Assembly: GCA_019420425.1 (NCBI GenBank)
Contig: JAHZHG010000003.1
Coordinates: 1-35,562 of the forward strand
DNA: 35,562 bases
Reading direction: 5' to 3'
Source: Clostridiales bacterium
Lineage (GTDB): Bacteria > Bacillota > Clostridia > Lachnospirales > Lachnospiraceae
Below are positions 7,746-14,664 of this stretch, piece by piece. The notes under the pieces were generated by a model. The model was given only the letters and a program-made list of their open reading frames with translations. It searched no databases and had not been told where the DNA came from. Every line of letters begins with the position of its first letter. Within the stretch, counting starts at the first letter, position 1. A program made the position numbers and the translations under genes.

Positions 7746-8228
7746 CTATGCAGACAAATTCCTGCCTCTCTCTTTTTCCATAGTATGATAGCAGAGGAAA
7801 TCTCCGTTTTCTGTTTCAATTTTTTCATACGAAGTAATCTGATACCCTCGTTTCAGATACATACCTTCTGCCGGAAAAGAAGCATCCACATGAACCTTGG
7901 GATAATTTTCAAAAATCCGCGCTTCCAGTAAATCCATCAATCTGTTTCCATAACCTCTTCCCTGATATTCAGGCAAAATAAACAATCTACAAATCTCATT
8001 TTTCCGGATACTCCCGGTTCCTATGATGTTTCCATGTACCATCACAAGATAGATTTCTTCAGAGGACATCACTTTTCCAATTCTTACTTCACTGTGCAGA
8101 TCAAGAAAAAACTGCACTGCACCTGACGGATAATAATGTGGATACACGTTCTGTATCGTTTTTTCTGCTATCCCTGATACAACCGTAGGATTATCTGTCA
8201 GTATCAACTCCATATCCAAGCTTTCCAT
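7746..8228 (-). CDS. GNAT family N-acetyltransferase
   Basis: 160 residues from ATG 8228, preceded by GGAGG. Central strands EIYLVMVHGNIIGTGSIRKN and EICRLFILPEYQGRGYGNRL contain the acetyl-CoA pyrophosphate-binding motif QGRGYG; VHVDASFPAEGMYLKRGYQI is the typical C-terminal strand-helix. Substrate is unknown. It ends 25 bases before the hydrolase gene, so the two may be co-transcribed. The start region overlaps the tail of a degraded GyrI-domain gene. Confidence 0.9.
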   Translation of the reverse strand: MESLDMELILTDNPTVVSGIAEKTIQNVYPHYYPSGAVQFFLDLHSEVRIGKVMSSEEIYLVMVHGNIIGTGSIRKNEICRLFILPEYQGRGYGNRLMDLLEARIFENYPKVHVDASFPAEGMYLKRGYQITSYEKIETENGDFLCYHTMEKERGRNLSA

Positions 8229-8261
8229 TTATAACCTCCGAATTGGGGAAAACATATATCC

Positions 8262-8412
8262 CTGTCCATTTTACCCATCCTGCCGGAGTTTCTGCTTCAT
8301 CTGCAGCCTCTACGCCCGCCAGATACAGTCCCTCCGTAAAATGGTTTTCCCCTGGTTTGAAAGAACATGAAAAACCAGACATTGTGCCCCATATGCCGCC
8401 AATATCTCCGTT
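8262..8412 (-). pseudogene. Fragment of a GyrI-like effector-binding domain protein
   Basis: One minus frame reads NGDIGGIWGTMSGFSCSFKP, then FTEGLYLAGVEAADEAETPA and GWVKWT, the conserved centre of GyrI-like small-molecule-binding domains found behind AraC or MerR DNA-binding domains. Before and after this stretch the frame loses similarity: after GWVKWT the expected strand is replaced by GIYVFPNSE, running into the GNAT start. There is no DNA-binding domain nearby in frame. It is a scrap left by deletions on both sides, sandwiched between the DUF3795 remnant and the GNAT gene. Confidence 0.65.
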
Positions 8413-8415
8413 TTG

Positions 8416-8956
8416 TCACCTTTTCTTTCTTAACTTCAATACAATCTGTCTCTCATCGGCTATATTTTCCAACCGTTTTTTTATATAAGCTGCTCTCTCT
8501 TTTCTCGATAGACTACCCAATTCTTGCTCCTAACTCCAATAAATTTACAGCTACGCAAAAGAAATTCTTTTTTCGCCCATCATTGTAATTTTCCAAAAGG
8601 AATGCTAAAATACGGATTTTCTCTTCCTGCTCTGCCCGATATGTCTCCACACCAATTTTCTGCTGTTTCTCCAAATCTTTTTTCCGATTCTGATGTGTGA
8701 CAAACGAATCGAACGCATCAATATCCTCATATTTTTCACAGGGAAAATCCTGACATTGGCTGCAATATTCCGGCTTCCCATGCTGCTGGCTGCATCTGGC
8801 TATTTTGCACGACTGGTTTCCTTCACCGCCGCCACATCCAGGGCAATACCCATCTAGGTGCATAGGACACAGTCCGCAATTTAATCCACACAAAGAAAAC
8901 AACAAATCTGATCTTGTAAAATCCTTCAAAGTGTATCTCCTCCCCGCTATCGCCAT
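8416..8956 (-). pseudogene. DUF3795 protein gene with C-terminal deletion and frameshift
   Basis: From ATG 8956 (or an internal TTG after GGGGAGGAG) the protein is clear: YTLKDFTRSDLLFSLCGLNC, then CPMHLDGYCPGCGGGEGNQS and a Cys-rich zinc-binding run EYCSQCQDFPCEKYED. It proceeds normally to FFCVAVNLLEL and then meets a stop at about 8513 after GARIG. In the next frame the proper C-terminus continues: KERAAYIKKRLENIADERQI followed by VLKLRKKR and a stop at 8416. A small out-of-frame deletion at about 8505-8530 therefore splits the gene. DUF3795 proteins are cysteine-rich and of unknown function. The gene follows the MBL gene by two bases and was once its operon partner. Confidence 0.8.
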
Positions 8957-8958
8957 AT

Positions 8959-9720
8959 TTACAGCCAAACCGCCCAATCTTCATAATCAAAAGTACCGCT
9001 GCCATGCTGCAATTTTCCTTCTTCTTCCAGCTGTCTAAAGGCATTCCTCATTCTAATCAGAATCTCCGGCTGGATATCAAGGGAATGATGCCCCGGAAAC
9101 ACTCTTTCCACGGGAAGCTCAGAAATCTTTTCCAGTGATTCCAGATAGTCTTCCGGATCCGTGGAAGGATAATAAGCAAACAATATACCTTTATATACCA
9201 AATCCCCTGTAAAAAGATATCCCTTTTCTTTCTCCCAAAAGCACATATGTCCGGGGGAATGTCCCGGCGTGTGCAGCACCTGAATCCTGCGCCCTCCGAT
9301 ATCAATGATCTCCCCATCATTTAAAACTCTTGTCGGCGTCCCCTGAAAAACGGTATAGGTATCAATATCGTAATTCTCCGGCAGATCACAACGGTCAGCA
9401 GCCATCTTTTTAATCATTTCTATCGGCAAAGGAAATTCCCCTGAGAGCCATTGCAATTCTCTCCTGTGCGCATAAAAATCCGGAAAGTATCTGAGTCCTC
9501 CAATATGATCCCAATGAATGTGCGTAGCAACCGCAGTAACCGGATTATCCGTCAGCTTTCTCACTTCATCATATATATTGCAGATTCCTAATCCTGTATC
9601 GATTAGCAGGCTATGTCCGGAACCATTTAAAAGATAACAATGTGTTTCTTCCGGGTGGCGATATTCACTGAGCATCCATGTATCTTTGTCAATTTGCCCA
9701 ACTGTAAACCAGTTATCCAT
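8959..9720 (-). CDS. MBL-fold metallo-hydrolase
   Basis: 253 residues from ATG 9720; the ATG three bases earlier is also possible. The metal-binding motif THIHWDHIGG is at residues 66-75 (H67, H69, D71, H72), with HTPGHSPGHMCFW, FTGDLVY and FPGHH supplying the remaining ligands, so both metals should bind. The family includes glyoxalase-II-like thioesterases and many uncharacterised hydrolases; substrate cannot be told. The start lies inside the end of the MerR gene, so MerR and MBL are translationally coupled, and the DUF3795 gene follows by two bases. Confidence 0.9.
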   Translation of the reverse strand: MDNWFTVGQIDKDTWMLSEYRHPEETHCYLLNGSGHSLLIDTGLGICNIYDEVRKLTDNPVTAVATHIHWDHIGGLRYFPDFYAHRRELQWLSGEFPLPIEMIKKMAADRCDLPENYDIDTYTVFQGTPTRVLNDGEIIDIGGRRIQVLHTPGHSPGHMCFWEKEKGYLFTGDLVYKGILFAYYPSTDPEDYLESLEKISELPVERVFPGHHSLDIQPEILIRMRNAFRQLEEEGKLQHGSGTFDYEDWAVWL

Positions 9721-10084
9721 CATTCTTCTCACTTTCGCTTATTCTATCCCGATATATGCCTATTTTCACATCCAGATTCTCCAGATACTCCGTCCATTTT
9801 CTTTGCTCCTCCATTACAGATTTTCTGTGCTGTATCAACAGTTCCATCCGCTCCGCCATCGTATCGTCTCCCTGATACCGCAGATCAGAATAACACTTAA
9901 TATCCCGAAGCAGCATCCCGGTATCTTTCAGCCGCTGGATAAATTTTACCCATTCTATATCGTCCACACTGTAATCCCGTCTTCCCATGCTGTCCCTGCC
10001 TACACGAAGCAGGCCTTTCTTCTCGTAATAACGCAGTGTATATGCGCTGATTCCAGTTATCACAGAAAACTCACCAATGGTCAT
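9713..10084 (-). CDS. MerR family transcriptional regulator
   Basis: 123 residues. MTIGEFSVITGISAYTLRYY is the MerR winged helix-turn-helix, followed by EKKGLLRVGRDSMGRRDYSV, and a C-terminal dimer helix (MAERMELLIQHRKSVMEEQR). No metal-binding cysteines are present, so this is an organic-ligand or stress-type member similar to regulators of oxidoreductases. Start ATG 10084 follows GAGG. The divergent promoter at 10109-10139 has the MerR architecture, so it very likely controls the decarboxylase-like gene to the right as well as its own operon. Confidence 0.92.
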   Translation of the reverse strand: MTIGEFSVITGISAYTLRYYEKKGLLRVGRDSMGRRDYSVDDIEWVKFIQRLKDTGMLLRDIKCYSDLRYQGDDTMAERMELLIQHRKSVMEEQRKWTEYLENLDVKIGIYRDRISESEKNDG

Positions 10085-10108
10085 AACAAACCTCTTTTCA
10101 AAAAACGC

Positions 10109-10139
10109 TTGACTTAGACTATGCTCTAAGAACTATCCT
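10109..10139 (+). promoter_or_regulatory. MerR-type promoter with 19-bp spacer and operator dyad
   Basis: TTGACT (10109-10114) and TATCCT (10134-10139) are separated by 19 bases, the overlong spacing that MerR proteins untwist. The spacer carries the dyad CTTAGA-N6-TCTAAG (10113-10130). It lies between merR (leftwards) and the carboxymuconolactone decarboxylase gene (rightwards) and points to the latter. Confidence 0.8.
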
Positions 10140-10219
10140 TATTTACAGCAGCTATTGATACCTTATCAAGCAGAAATTGTTTGATAAGACCATTTTACCA
10201 GCCAAGGAGAAGAAAAGAA

Positions 10220-10588
10220 ATGGAGAAAACGAGATTTCATACCGGTATGGAAAATTTAAAGAAAATTGATGGGAAAGGCGGCGAAGCAGTCATCCGGTCA
10301 CTGGAAACAATCTCCCCTGATCTTGGGAAGTATATTGTTGAATTTGCGTTCGGGGATATCTATGAACGTAGCGGCCTCTCCTTACAGGAGCGCGAAATGA
10401 TCACGTTAGCCAGCCTTCTCACTGCCGGGGGATGTGAACCACAACTGGAAGTCCATATCAATGGAGCATTAAATGTAGGAATTGCTCCTGAAAAAATCAT
10501 TGAGATATTCCTGCAGTGCATCCCATATACTGGCTTCCCCAAAGTCCTTAATGCCGTTTCTGTGGCAAAAAAGATATTTGAAAATTAA
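10220..10588 (+). CDS. Carboxymuconolactone decarboxylase family protein
   Basis: 122 residues from ATG 10220, with AAGGAGA nine bases upstream; the longer opening from 10181 has no ribosome site. Family signature: SGLSLQEREMITLASLLTAG, then CEPQLEVHINGALNVGIAPE and IIEIFLQCIPYTGFPKVLNA. The peroxidase-type CxxC motif of AhpD is absent (a single Cys in GGCEPQ), so it belongs to the YurZ/CMD side of the family rather than the disulfide reductases. It is placed under a MerR-type promoter and divergent from merR, so it is probably induced by whatever ligand MerR recognises. Cytosolic. Confidence 0.9.
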   Translation: MEKTRFHTGMENLKKIDGKGGEAVIRSLETISPDLGKYIVEFAFGDIYERSGLSLQEREMITLASLLTAGGCEPQLEVHINGALNVGIAPEKIIEIFLQCIPYTGFPKVLNAVSVAKKIFEN

Positions 10589-10623
10589 GTTTTTTTCTGC
10601 GTTAAACTATATTCCCTTTCAAC

Positions 10624-10667
10624 TTTTGTCCCGTGGTATCTATTTTCCCGGATACCATGGAACAAAA
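10624..10667. terminator. Long hairpin after the decarboxylase gene
   Basis: Arms 10624-10640 (TTTTGTCCCGTGGTATC) and 10651-10667 pair at 15 of 17 positions with a 10-base loop. It follows the + gene by 35 bases, so a terminator role is likely, although no T-run follows the stem. Confidence 0.5.
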
Positions 10668-10770
10668 CCCTGGCATACTCAATGCCGTCCACTGTAGCAA
10701 CTACAGTTGTGTGAATCTCCCCTGCAAAAATTTCAAATTTATGTCATAATTTTACTTCCACAGCTTAAAA

Positions 10771-10810
10771 CGGCAGAGCGCACGCCATTTTTATCGTGCA
10801 CACTCCACCG
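10771..10810 (-). terminator. Terminator of the NTF2-like gene
   Basis: On the minus strand a GC-rich imperfect stem (arms 10795-10810 and 10771-10784, with core GCACG/CGTGC) is followed by TTTT. It lies 14 bases after the stop codon of the NTF2-like gene. Confidence 0.5.
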
Positions 10811-10823
10811 TTTCATTTATCGT

Positions 10824-11594
10824 TTAAAATTTGCCGTTCTGATTCTGCCAGGCTGACTGCTCGGCAATTGTTTCCATTACATCCCAGTGCTCGGCGATCT
10901 TGCCGTTCTCTATACGGAATAAATCATAATAGCTTGTTGGCGCGCCCCCAAAAGTGCCTTCGCTGACTGCCAGACCATAGTTGCCATCTGCCAGCACCAT
11001 ATGGGTCTTATTGTAGATCATCTGAATCCCCTGCTCAGCAAGGGCTGCCAGTGCAGCACCCAGACCGGAAAGCCCGTCAGCAATGCCGGTATTGTGCTGA
11101 ATATAGGCATAGCCGTCAAAGTAGCTTGTCAGCTTATCCGGATTTTCACCGCGAAGCACATCACCCACAAAGCCGGATACAATCTGACGGGTTGTTTCAC
11201 CGTCTGCAAGCCGTTTTTCCTGCGTACCGTCAATCTGCGTATGACCGGATGGATTAGGAGCCGCCTTAGCTGCCAGGTTATCCCAATGCTCGGCAATTCT
11301 GCCTTCTGCATCAAAGCGGAAGATATCAAATGCCACCTGCTCGCCAGCGCCTGCGAAATTGTAAACCGTCTGCAGGAAAACCTTATCGCCGTCCTCAAAT
11401 GCACGAATGTTCTGAACCGTTGTTTTTACCGGAGCAGACGCCAGATATGCGACAGATCCGATGAAGGCCTCCCGTCCGGTGCCATAAGCCAGGTTATGCT
11501 GGATATAGTCCTCAGACAGCAAATTCTTTGCCGCCTCCATATCCCCGGTTGCAAATGTATTAATGAGTGCGATTGCTTTATCCTTGTTTGTCAC
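10824..11594 (-). CDS. Protein with two SnoaL/NTF2-like domains
   Basis: 256 residues from GTG 11594, chosen because AAGGAGG lies eight bases upstream; a longer frame extends upstream without such a site. The protein is a tandem duplication. Domain 1 (about 1-125): KAIALINTFATGDMEAAKNL then YIQHNLAYGTGREAFIG and FDIFRFDAEGRIAEHWDNLA. Domain 2 (about 130-256): VGDVLRGENPDKLTSYFDGY then YIQHNTGIADGLSGLGAAL and YYDLFRIENGKIAEHWDVME. The repeated YIQHN ... G(K/R)IAEHWD motif is typical of SnoaL-like cyclase/isomerase proteins. The substrate is unknown. It is divergent from a LysR gene, which probably regulates it. Confidence 0.85.
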   Translation of the reverse strand: MTNKDKAIALINTFATGDMEAAKNLLSEDYIQHNLAYGTGREAFIGSVAYLASAPVKTTVQNIRAFEDGDKVFLQTVYNFAGAGEQVAFDIFRFDAEGRIAEHWDNLAAKAAPNPSGHTQIDGTQEKRLADGETTRQIVSGFVGDVLRGENPDKLTSYFDGYAYIQHNTGIADGLSGLGAALAALAEQGIQMIYNKTHMVLADGNYGLAVSEGTFGGAPTSYYDLFRIENGKIAEHWDVMETIAEQSAWQNQNGKF

Positions 11595-11910
11595 AGTAAA
11601 TTCCTCCTTATTGATGTTGACCGTATTTTTATGAAAAAGGGTTTTTAAGATTCTCATCATTGATTCCCTCTTTACTGAATTACTTGCTCCGGATTCAGAA
11701 GCTGAGCTCTTAACTTCCATTTCCCTTGCTGTGATTACAGTATAGCGCAGACGCCCTCGCAAAAAAATGGCCGAAACTTTGTATGGGCTACAACTTGAAC
11801 TTGTGATATAATAAAAGAAATGAGCGAAGCAAAATATGAATCAATTTACGCTGCTTACCCATAAGCAAAGCGTTCGGAAAGGATCCCGAATCAATCGAGA
11901 GGAATATTTT
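11595..11910. promoter_or_regulatory. Divergent control region between NTF2-like and LysR genes
   Basis: This 316-base gap holds an extended -10 promoter for the LysR gene: TG-N-TATAAT at 11804-11812 on the + strand, preceded by the imperfect inverted repeat ACAACTTGAACTTGT (11790-11804), a plausible LysR-type (T-N11-A-like) box. The segment next to the NTF2 start contains a frame (MRILKTLFHKN) that could be an N-terminal extension but lacks support. Confidence 0.5.
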
Positions 11911-12801
11911 ATGGAATTTAAGCATATAGAGTATTTTATTGAAATCAGCCGCCATAAATCCATATCACAGGCAGCAAAAGCACTATATATTTCGCAGCAG
12001 GCATTGAGCCGCTGCATTGCGAACATGGAAGCGGAGCTTGGCTGCAAGCTATTTAACCGGACTGTCAAAGGAATTAGCCTGACAGAGGAAGGGGCTTATT
12101 TTTACCGCATCTTTTCTCCTCAGGTAGAACAATTTCACCAGTCGCTGACAGATGCCATCGACTATTTTAAAACCCAACCGGTTCGGCTGCCATTCTGTTG
12201 TGCTCCGCTGGTTTTCCGCTGCCTGGACCCTGACCTGCTGTTTGCTTTTCAGGAACAATATCCTCATATCACGTTGGAGCTTTTGGAACTGTCCGACACG
12301 GAATGCGACGCCTACGTGGAAGCCGATCCCGCCCACTTCGGACTGTTGGCGATCCCCGAAAACCGGCACGGAGAACGGCTTCCTTACACGCCGGTCAAGA
12401 CATTTCCCCTTTATCTGTTTGTACATAAGGAAAACCCTTTGGCGACATTAAGAGAAGTCAATTTTGCGCTCCTCAAAGATGAACCCTTCCTGATGCTGGA
12501 CAAAAAATCTTATTACCGCAAGCTGGTCTTCCACTATGCCCACAAATATCAATTTGAGCCGAAAACGGCCTTTGAATCCTCCGACGCAAATCAGCTGATC
12601 AGTCTGGTCAACAAAGGGAGGGGCATAGCCCTGAGCCTCGCCCCCATGCTGGATCGTTCCATTTATGAAAATGCAGTAATGGTTCCTTTTGATGACAAAA
12701 CGATTACCTGGTGTATTTCATTTATTTATCAGGATTATGAACGACTCAGTTCAGCAGCAAAAAGATTTATGCATTTTCTCATAGAGCAGATAAATTCCTA
12801 A
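11911..12801 (+). CDS. LysR family transcriptional regulator
   Basis: 296 residues from ATG 11911 (GAGAGGA upstream). The N-terminal winged HTH is textbook: MEFKHIEYFIEISRHKSISQ, AAKALYISQQALSRCIANME, then LGCKLFNRTVKGISLTEEG. The LysR substrate domain runs from about residue 90 to the end, with FVHKENPLATLREVNFALLK and LISLVNKGRGIALSLAPML typical of its second lobe. Length is normal. It is divergent from the NTF2-like gene, the likely target; the effector is unknown. Confidence 0.93.
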   Translation: MEFKHIEYFIEISRHKSISQAAKALYISQQALSRCIANMEAELGCKLFNRTVKGISLTEEGAYFYRIFSPQVEQFHQSLTDAIDYFKTQPVRLPFCCAPLVFRCLDPDLLFAFQEQYPHITLELLELSDTECDAYVEADPAHFGLLAIPENRHGERLPYTPVKTFPLYLFVHKENPLATLREVNFALLKDEPFLMLDKKSYYRKLVFHYAHKYQFEPKTAFESSDANQLISLVNKGRGIALSLAPMLDRSIYENAVMVPFDDKTITWCISFIYQDYERLSSAAKRFMHFLIEQINS

Positions 12802-12975
12802 TAAAAACGCTCTGCTGGCGCATACCAAAACCAGTCATTTGGTTCTTTCCTTTTCAGCAGAAACCGGGGATAGGACAGGTAAGGCAGCAAGTCTGTACAA
12901 AAGCAGCAACGCCATAACAAAATAAGCCACAAGCTGTCCCTCTTTTTTGTATCACAGGGGCAGCGAAAAGGGGGA

Positions 12976-13299
12976 TCACAGATTCTCATCCCCCCAGGCC
13001 TTCATGCAGTCAAGAACAGAGAGAAAGCTCTCTCCAAGTTCTGTCAGCGAATATTCCACTCGCAGAGGAACCTCACAAAAGTCATGGCGAAGAATAAACC
13101 CGTCTGCTTCCAGTTCCCGAAGCTGCTTTGTAAGAGAGCTTTCCGTTATCTCTCCAATCTGGCGGCGAAGCTGTCCGAATCTCCTGACCTCACACTTACC
13201 GATATACCAGAGAAGCTCAATTTTATATTTTCCACCTAACAGCTTCTGCACAGTGGAAATCGTTTTGCAGCGGCTGACCGCCAATTCTGATTTACGCAT
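12976..13299 (-). CDS. HxlR family transcriptional regulator
   Basis: 107 residues from ATG 13299 (an ATG at 13308 lies too close to its GGGAG). CKTISTVQKLLGGKYKIELL, then WYIGKCEVRRFGQLRRQIGE, SLTKQLRELEADGFILRHD and VEYSLTELGESFLSVLDCM form the HxlR winged helix. A single Cys is near the N-terminus, as in redox- or aldehyde-sensing HxlR proteins. It is divergent from the radical SAM gene; the GTACTT inverted repeat between them is the likely operator. Between its stop and the LysR gene (12802-12975) I see no gene. Confidence 0.9.
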   Translation of the reverse strand: MRKSELAVSRCKTISTVQKLLGGKYKIELLWYIGKCEVRRFGQLRRQIGEITESSLTKQLRELEADGFILRHDFCEVPLRVEYSLTELGESFLSVLDCMKAWGDENL

Positions 13300-13352
13300 T
13301 TCCCTCATCTCCCTTTTCTATCATCATACGGCATTTCCCTCAAAAATAAAAG

Positions 13353-13402
13353 GTACTTCAAAAAAGTACAGTACTTTTATTTTCCGTGCGTTTTGCTATA
13401 AT
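13353..13402 (+). promoter_or_regulatory. Promoter of the radical SAM gene with HxlR-type operator
   Basis: GTACTT (13353-13358) and AAGTAC (13364-13369) form an inverted repeat with a 5-base gap, and GTACTT recurs at 13371-13376. An extended -10, TGC-TATAAT, lies at 13394-13402, so the repeat covers the -35 region. HxlR proteins are known to bind GTAC-containing palindromes; repression is inferred. Confidence 0.6.
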
Positions 13403-13475
13403 GACGCTAACGGGACGGTCATGCGCTGGTTTGCCCCGTTGCCTGCGCATCATCATTCAACAGGAGGTTTTTGCC

Positions 13476-14411
13476 ATGCATTACACGGGAACAATCTGGC
13501 GTCCGCCTTATGAGGCGGATTCATTACTTTTAGAAGTAACCGCAGGCTGCACCCATCACAAGTGTAAATTCTGTACACTGTACAGTGATTTGCCATTTCA
13601 ATTCAAAATGTCGCCCATGGAAGACATTGAAAACGATTTGCTGGAAGCACAGGTTCTACGCTATAATCCCGCCTCCGCAATGACGCTCAAGCTTCATGGA
13701 TTTCCGCGCCCGAGGCCGTTCCATCGTGTTTTCCTGACCGGCGCGAATCCATTTGTCCTGAAAACAGAGAGGCTTCTTAAAATCGCGGCGCTCATCCGGA
13801 AATATCTGCCTTCCGTCGAGTCGATCGGCTGCTTTGCCCGCATTACCGATTCTCAAAAAAAGACAGATGAAGAATTACTCCTGCTCCGTCAGGCAGGCTA
13901 TAACCGGCTGACCATCGGCGTGGAGACCGGAGACGACGCGGCACTGTCCTTCATGCGGAAAGGCTATACCTCGCAGGATATTCTGACGCAATGCAAAAGA
14001 TTAGAACAGGCTGGAATTGCATACGGATTCTTCTATTTGACCGGCATTTCCGGTAAAGGGCAGGGTGAGGCCGGCGCGAAGTCCTCCGCGGCTATTTTTA
14101 ATCAGCTTCATCCCTTCCTGATCGGCCCGAACATGCTGACCATTTATCCGGAATCCGAACTATATCAGGAAATTCAAAACGGAAGCTGGGAAGAAGAAGG
14201 CGAGCTTGAAAAATACCGGGAACTCCGTGTCCTTATCGAAAATCTGGACATTTCAACATATTTTGCTGCAATGGGAGCCTCCAATGCCTTCCAGCTTCAG
14301 GGCCATTTGCCGCAAGATAAAGAGAAATTGCTAAAGACACTCGACAAAATTATTTCTGAAGTCAGTGAAGAGGAGCTACGGCGATACAGAAAAAATCTAC
14401 CCCATTTATAA
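13476..14411 (+). CDS. Radical SAM protein
   Basis: 311 residues from ATG 13476, preceded by AGGAGG; the longer frame upstream is not needed. The iron-sulfur motif is CTHHKCKFC (residues 26-34), a CX4CX2C spacing seen in one branch of HemN/ELP3-like radical SAM proteins rather than the classic CX3CX2C. RVFLTGANPFVLKTERLLK corresponds to the SAM-binding strand, and LTIGVETGDDAALSFMRKGY to the GVE motif of that branch. No B12-binding or TRAM domain is seen. Function unknown. It is divergent from HxlR. Confidence 0.88.
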   Translation: MHYTGTIWRPPYEADSLLLEVTAGCTHHKCKFCTLYSDLPFQFKMSPMEDIENDLLEAQVLRYNPASAMTLKLHGFPRPRPFHRVFLTGANPFVLKTERLLKIAALIRKYLPSVESIGCFARITDSQKKTDEELLLLRQAGYNRLTIGVETGDDAALSFMRKGYTSQDILTQCKRLEQAGIAYGFFYLTGISGKGQGEAGAKSSAAIFNQLHPFLIGPNMLTIYPESELYQEIQNGSWEEEGELEKYRELRVLIENLDISTYFAAMGASNAFQLQGHLPQDKEKLLKTLDKIISEVSEEELRRYRKNLPHL

Positions 14412-14446
14412 TCCGTTATATTTTCAATTATGAATTTAGGCGCACT

Positions 14447-14474
14447 CCTGCGGCATCCTCACCCCTGCCGCAGG
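14447..14474. terminator. Hairpin after the radical SAM gene
   Basis: Perfect 9-bp arms CCTGCGGCA (14447-14455) and TGCCGCAGG (14466-14474) with a 10-base loop lie 36 bases after the stop. The T-run is weak (ATTTGCT). Confidence 0.55.
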
Positions 14475-14625
14475 ATTTGCTCCCGTATTCCAGCAAATTT
14501 TCCATTCCCTGTGATTTTTTACTAATTTTTATGTGTTTTTTTCATTATATTCGTTTTATTTTCGCTATCCCATGATTATTTGCCGTCATATTGGATATAT
14601 TATGCTGGGTTTTTTCGAATTTTAT

Positions 14626-14634
14626 TGTTATAAT
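14626..14634 (+). promoter_or_regulatory. Extended -10 promoter of the carboxylesterase gene
   Basis: TG-T-TATAAT at 14626-14634, about 30 bases before the start codon, in a very T-rich leader. No good -35 is seen, as is usual for extended -10 promoters. The remaining gap back to 14475 shows nothing else. Confidence 0.5.
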
Positions 14635-14664
14635 TTTCCCATCAAACAAAAGGGAGGAGCAAAA

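Noticed and set aside
11595..11762. N-terminal extension of the NTF2-like protein
   Set aside because: The frame is open, but the strong AAGGAGG site just before GTG 11594 and the start of the SnoaL domain there favour the short form.
12802..12975. Short hydrophobic peptide frame on minus strand (VAYFVMALLLLYRLAALPVL)
   Set aside because: Could be a scrap of a membrane protein, but it has no ribosome site and is too short to support.
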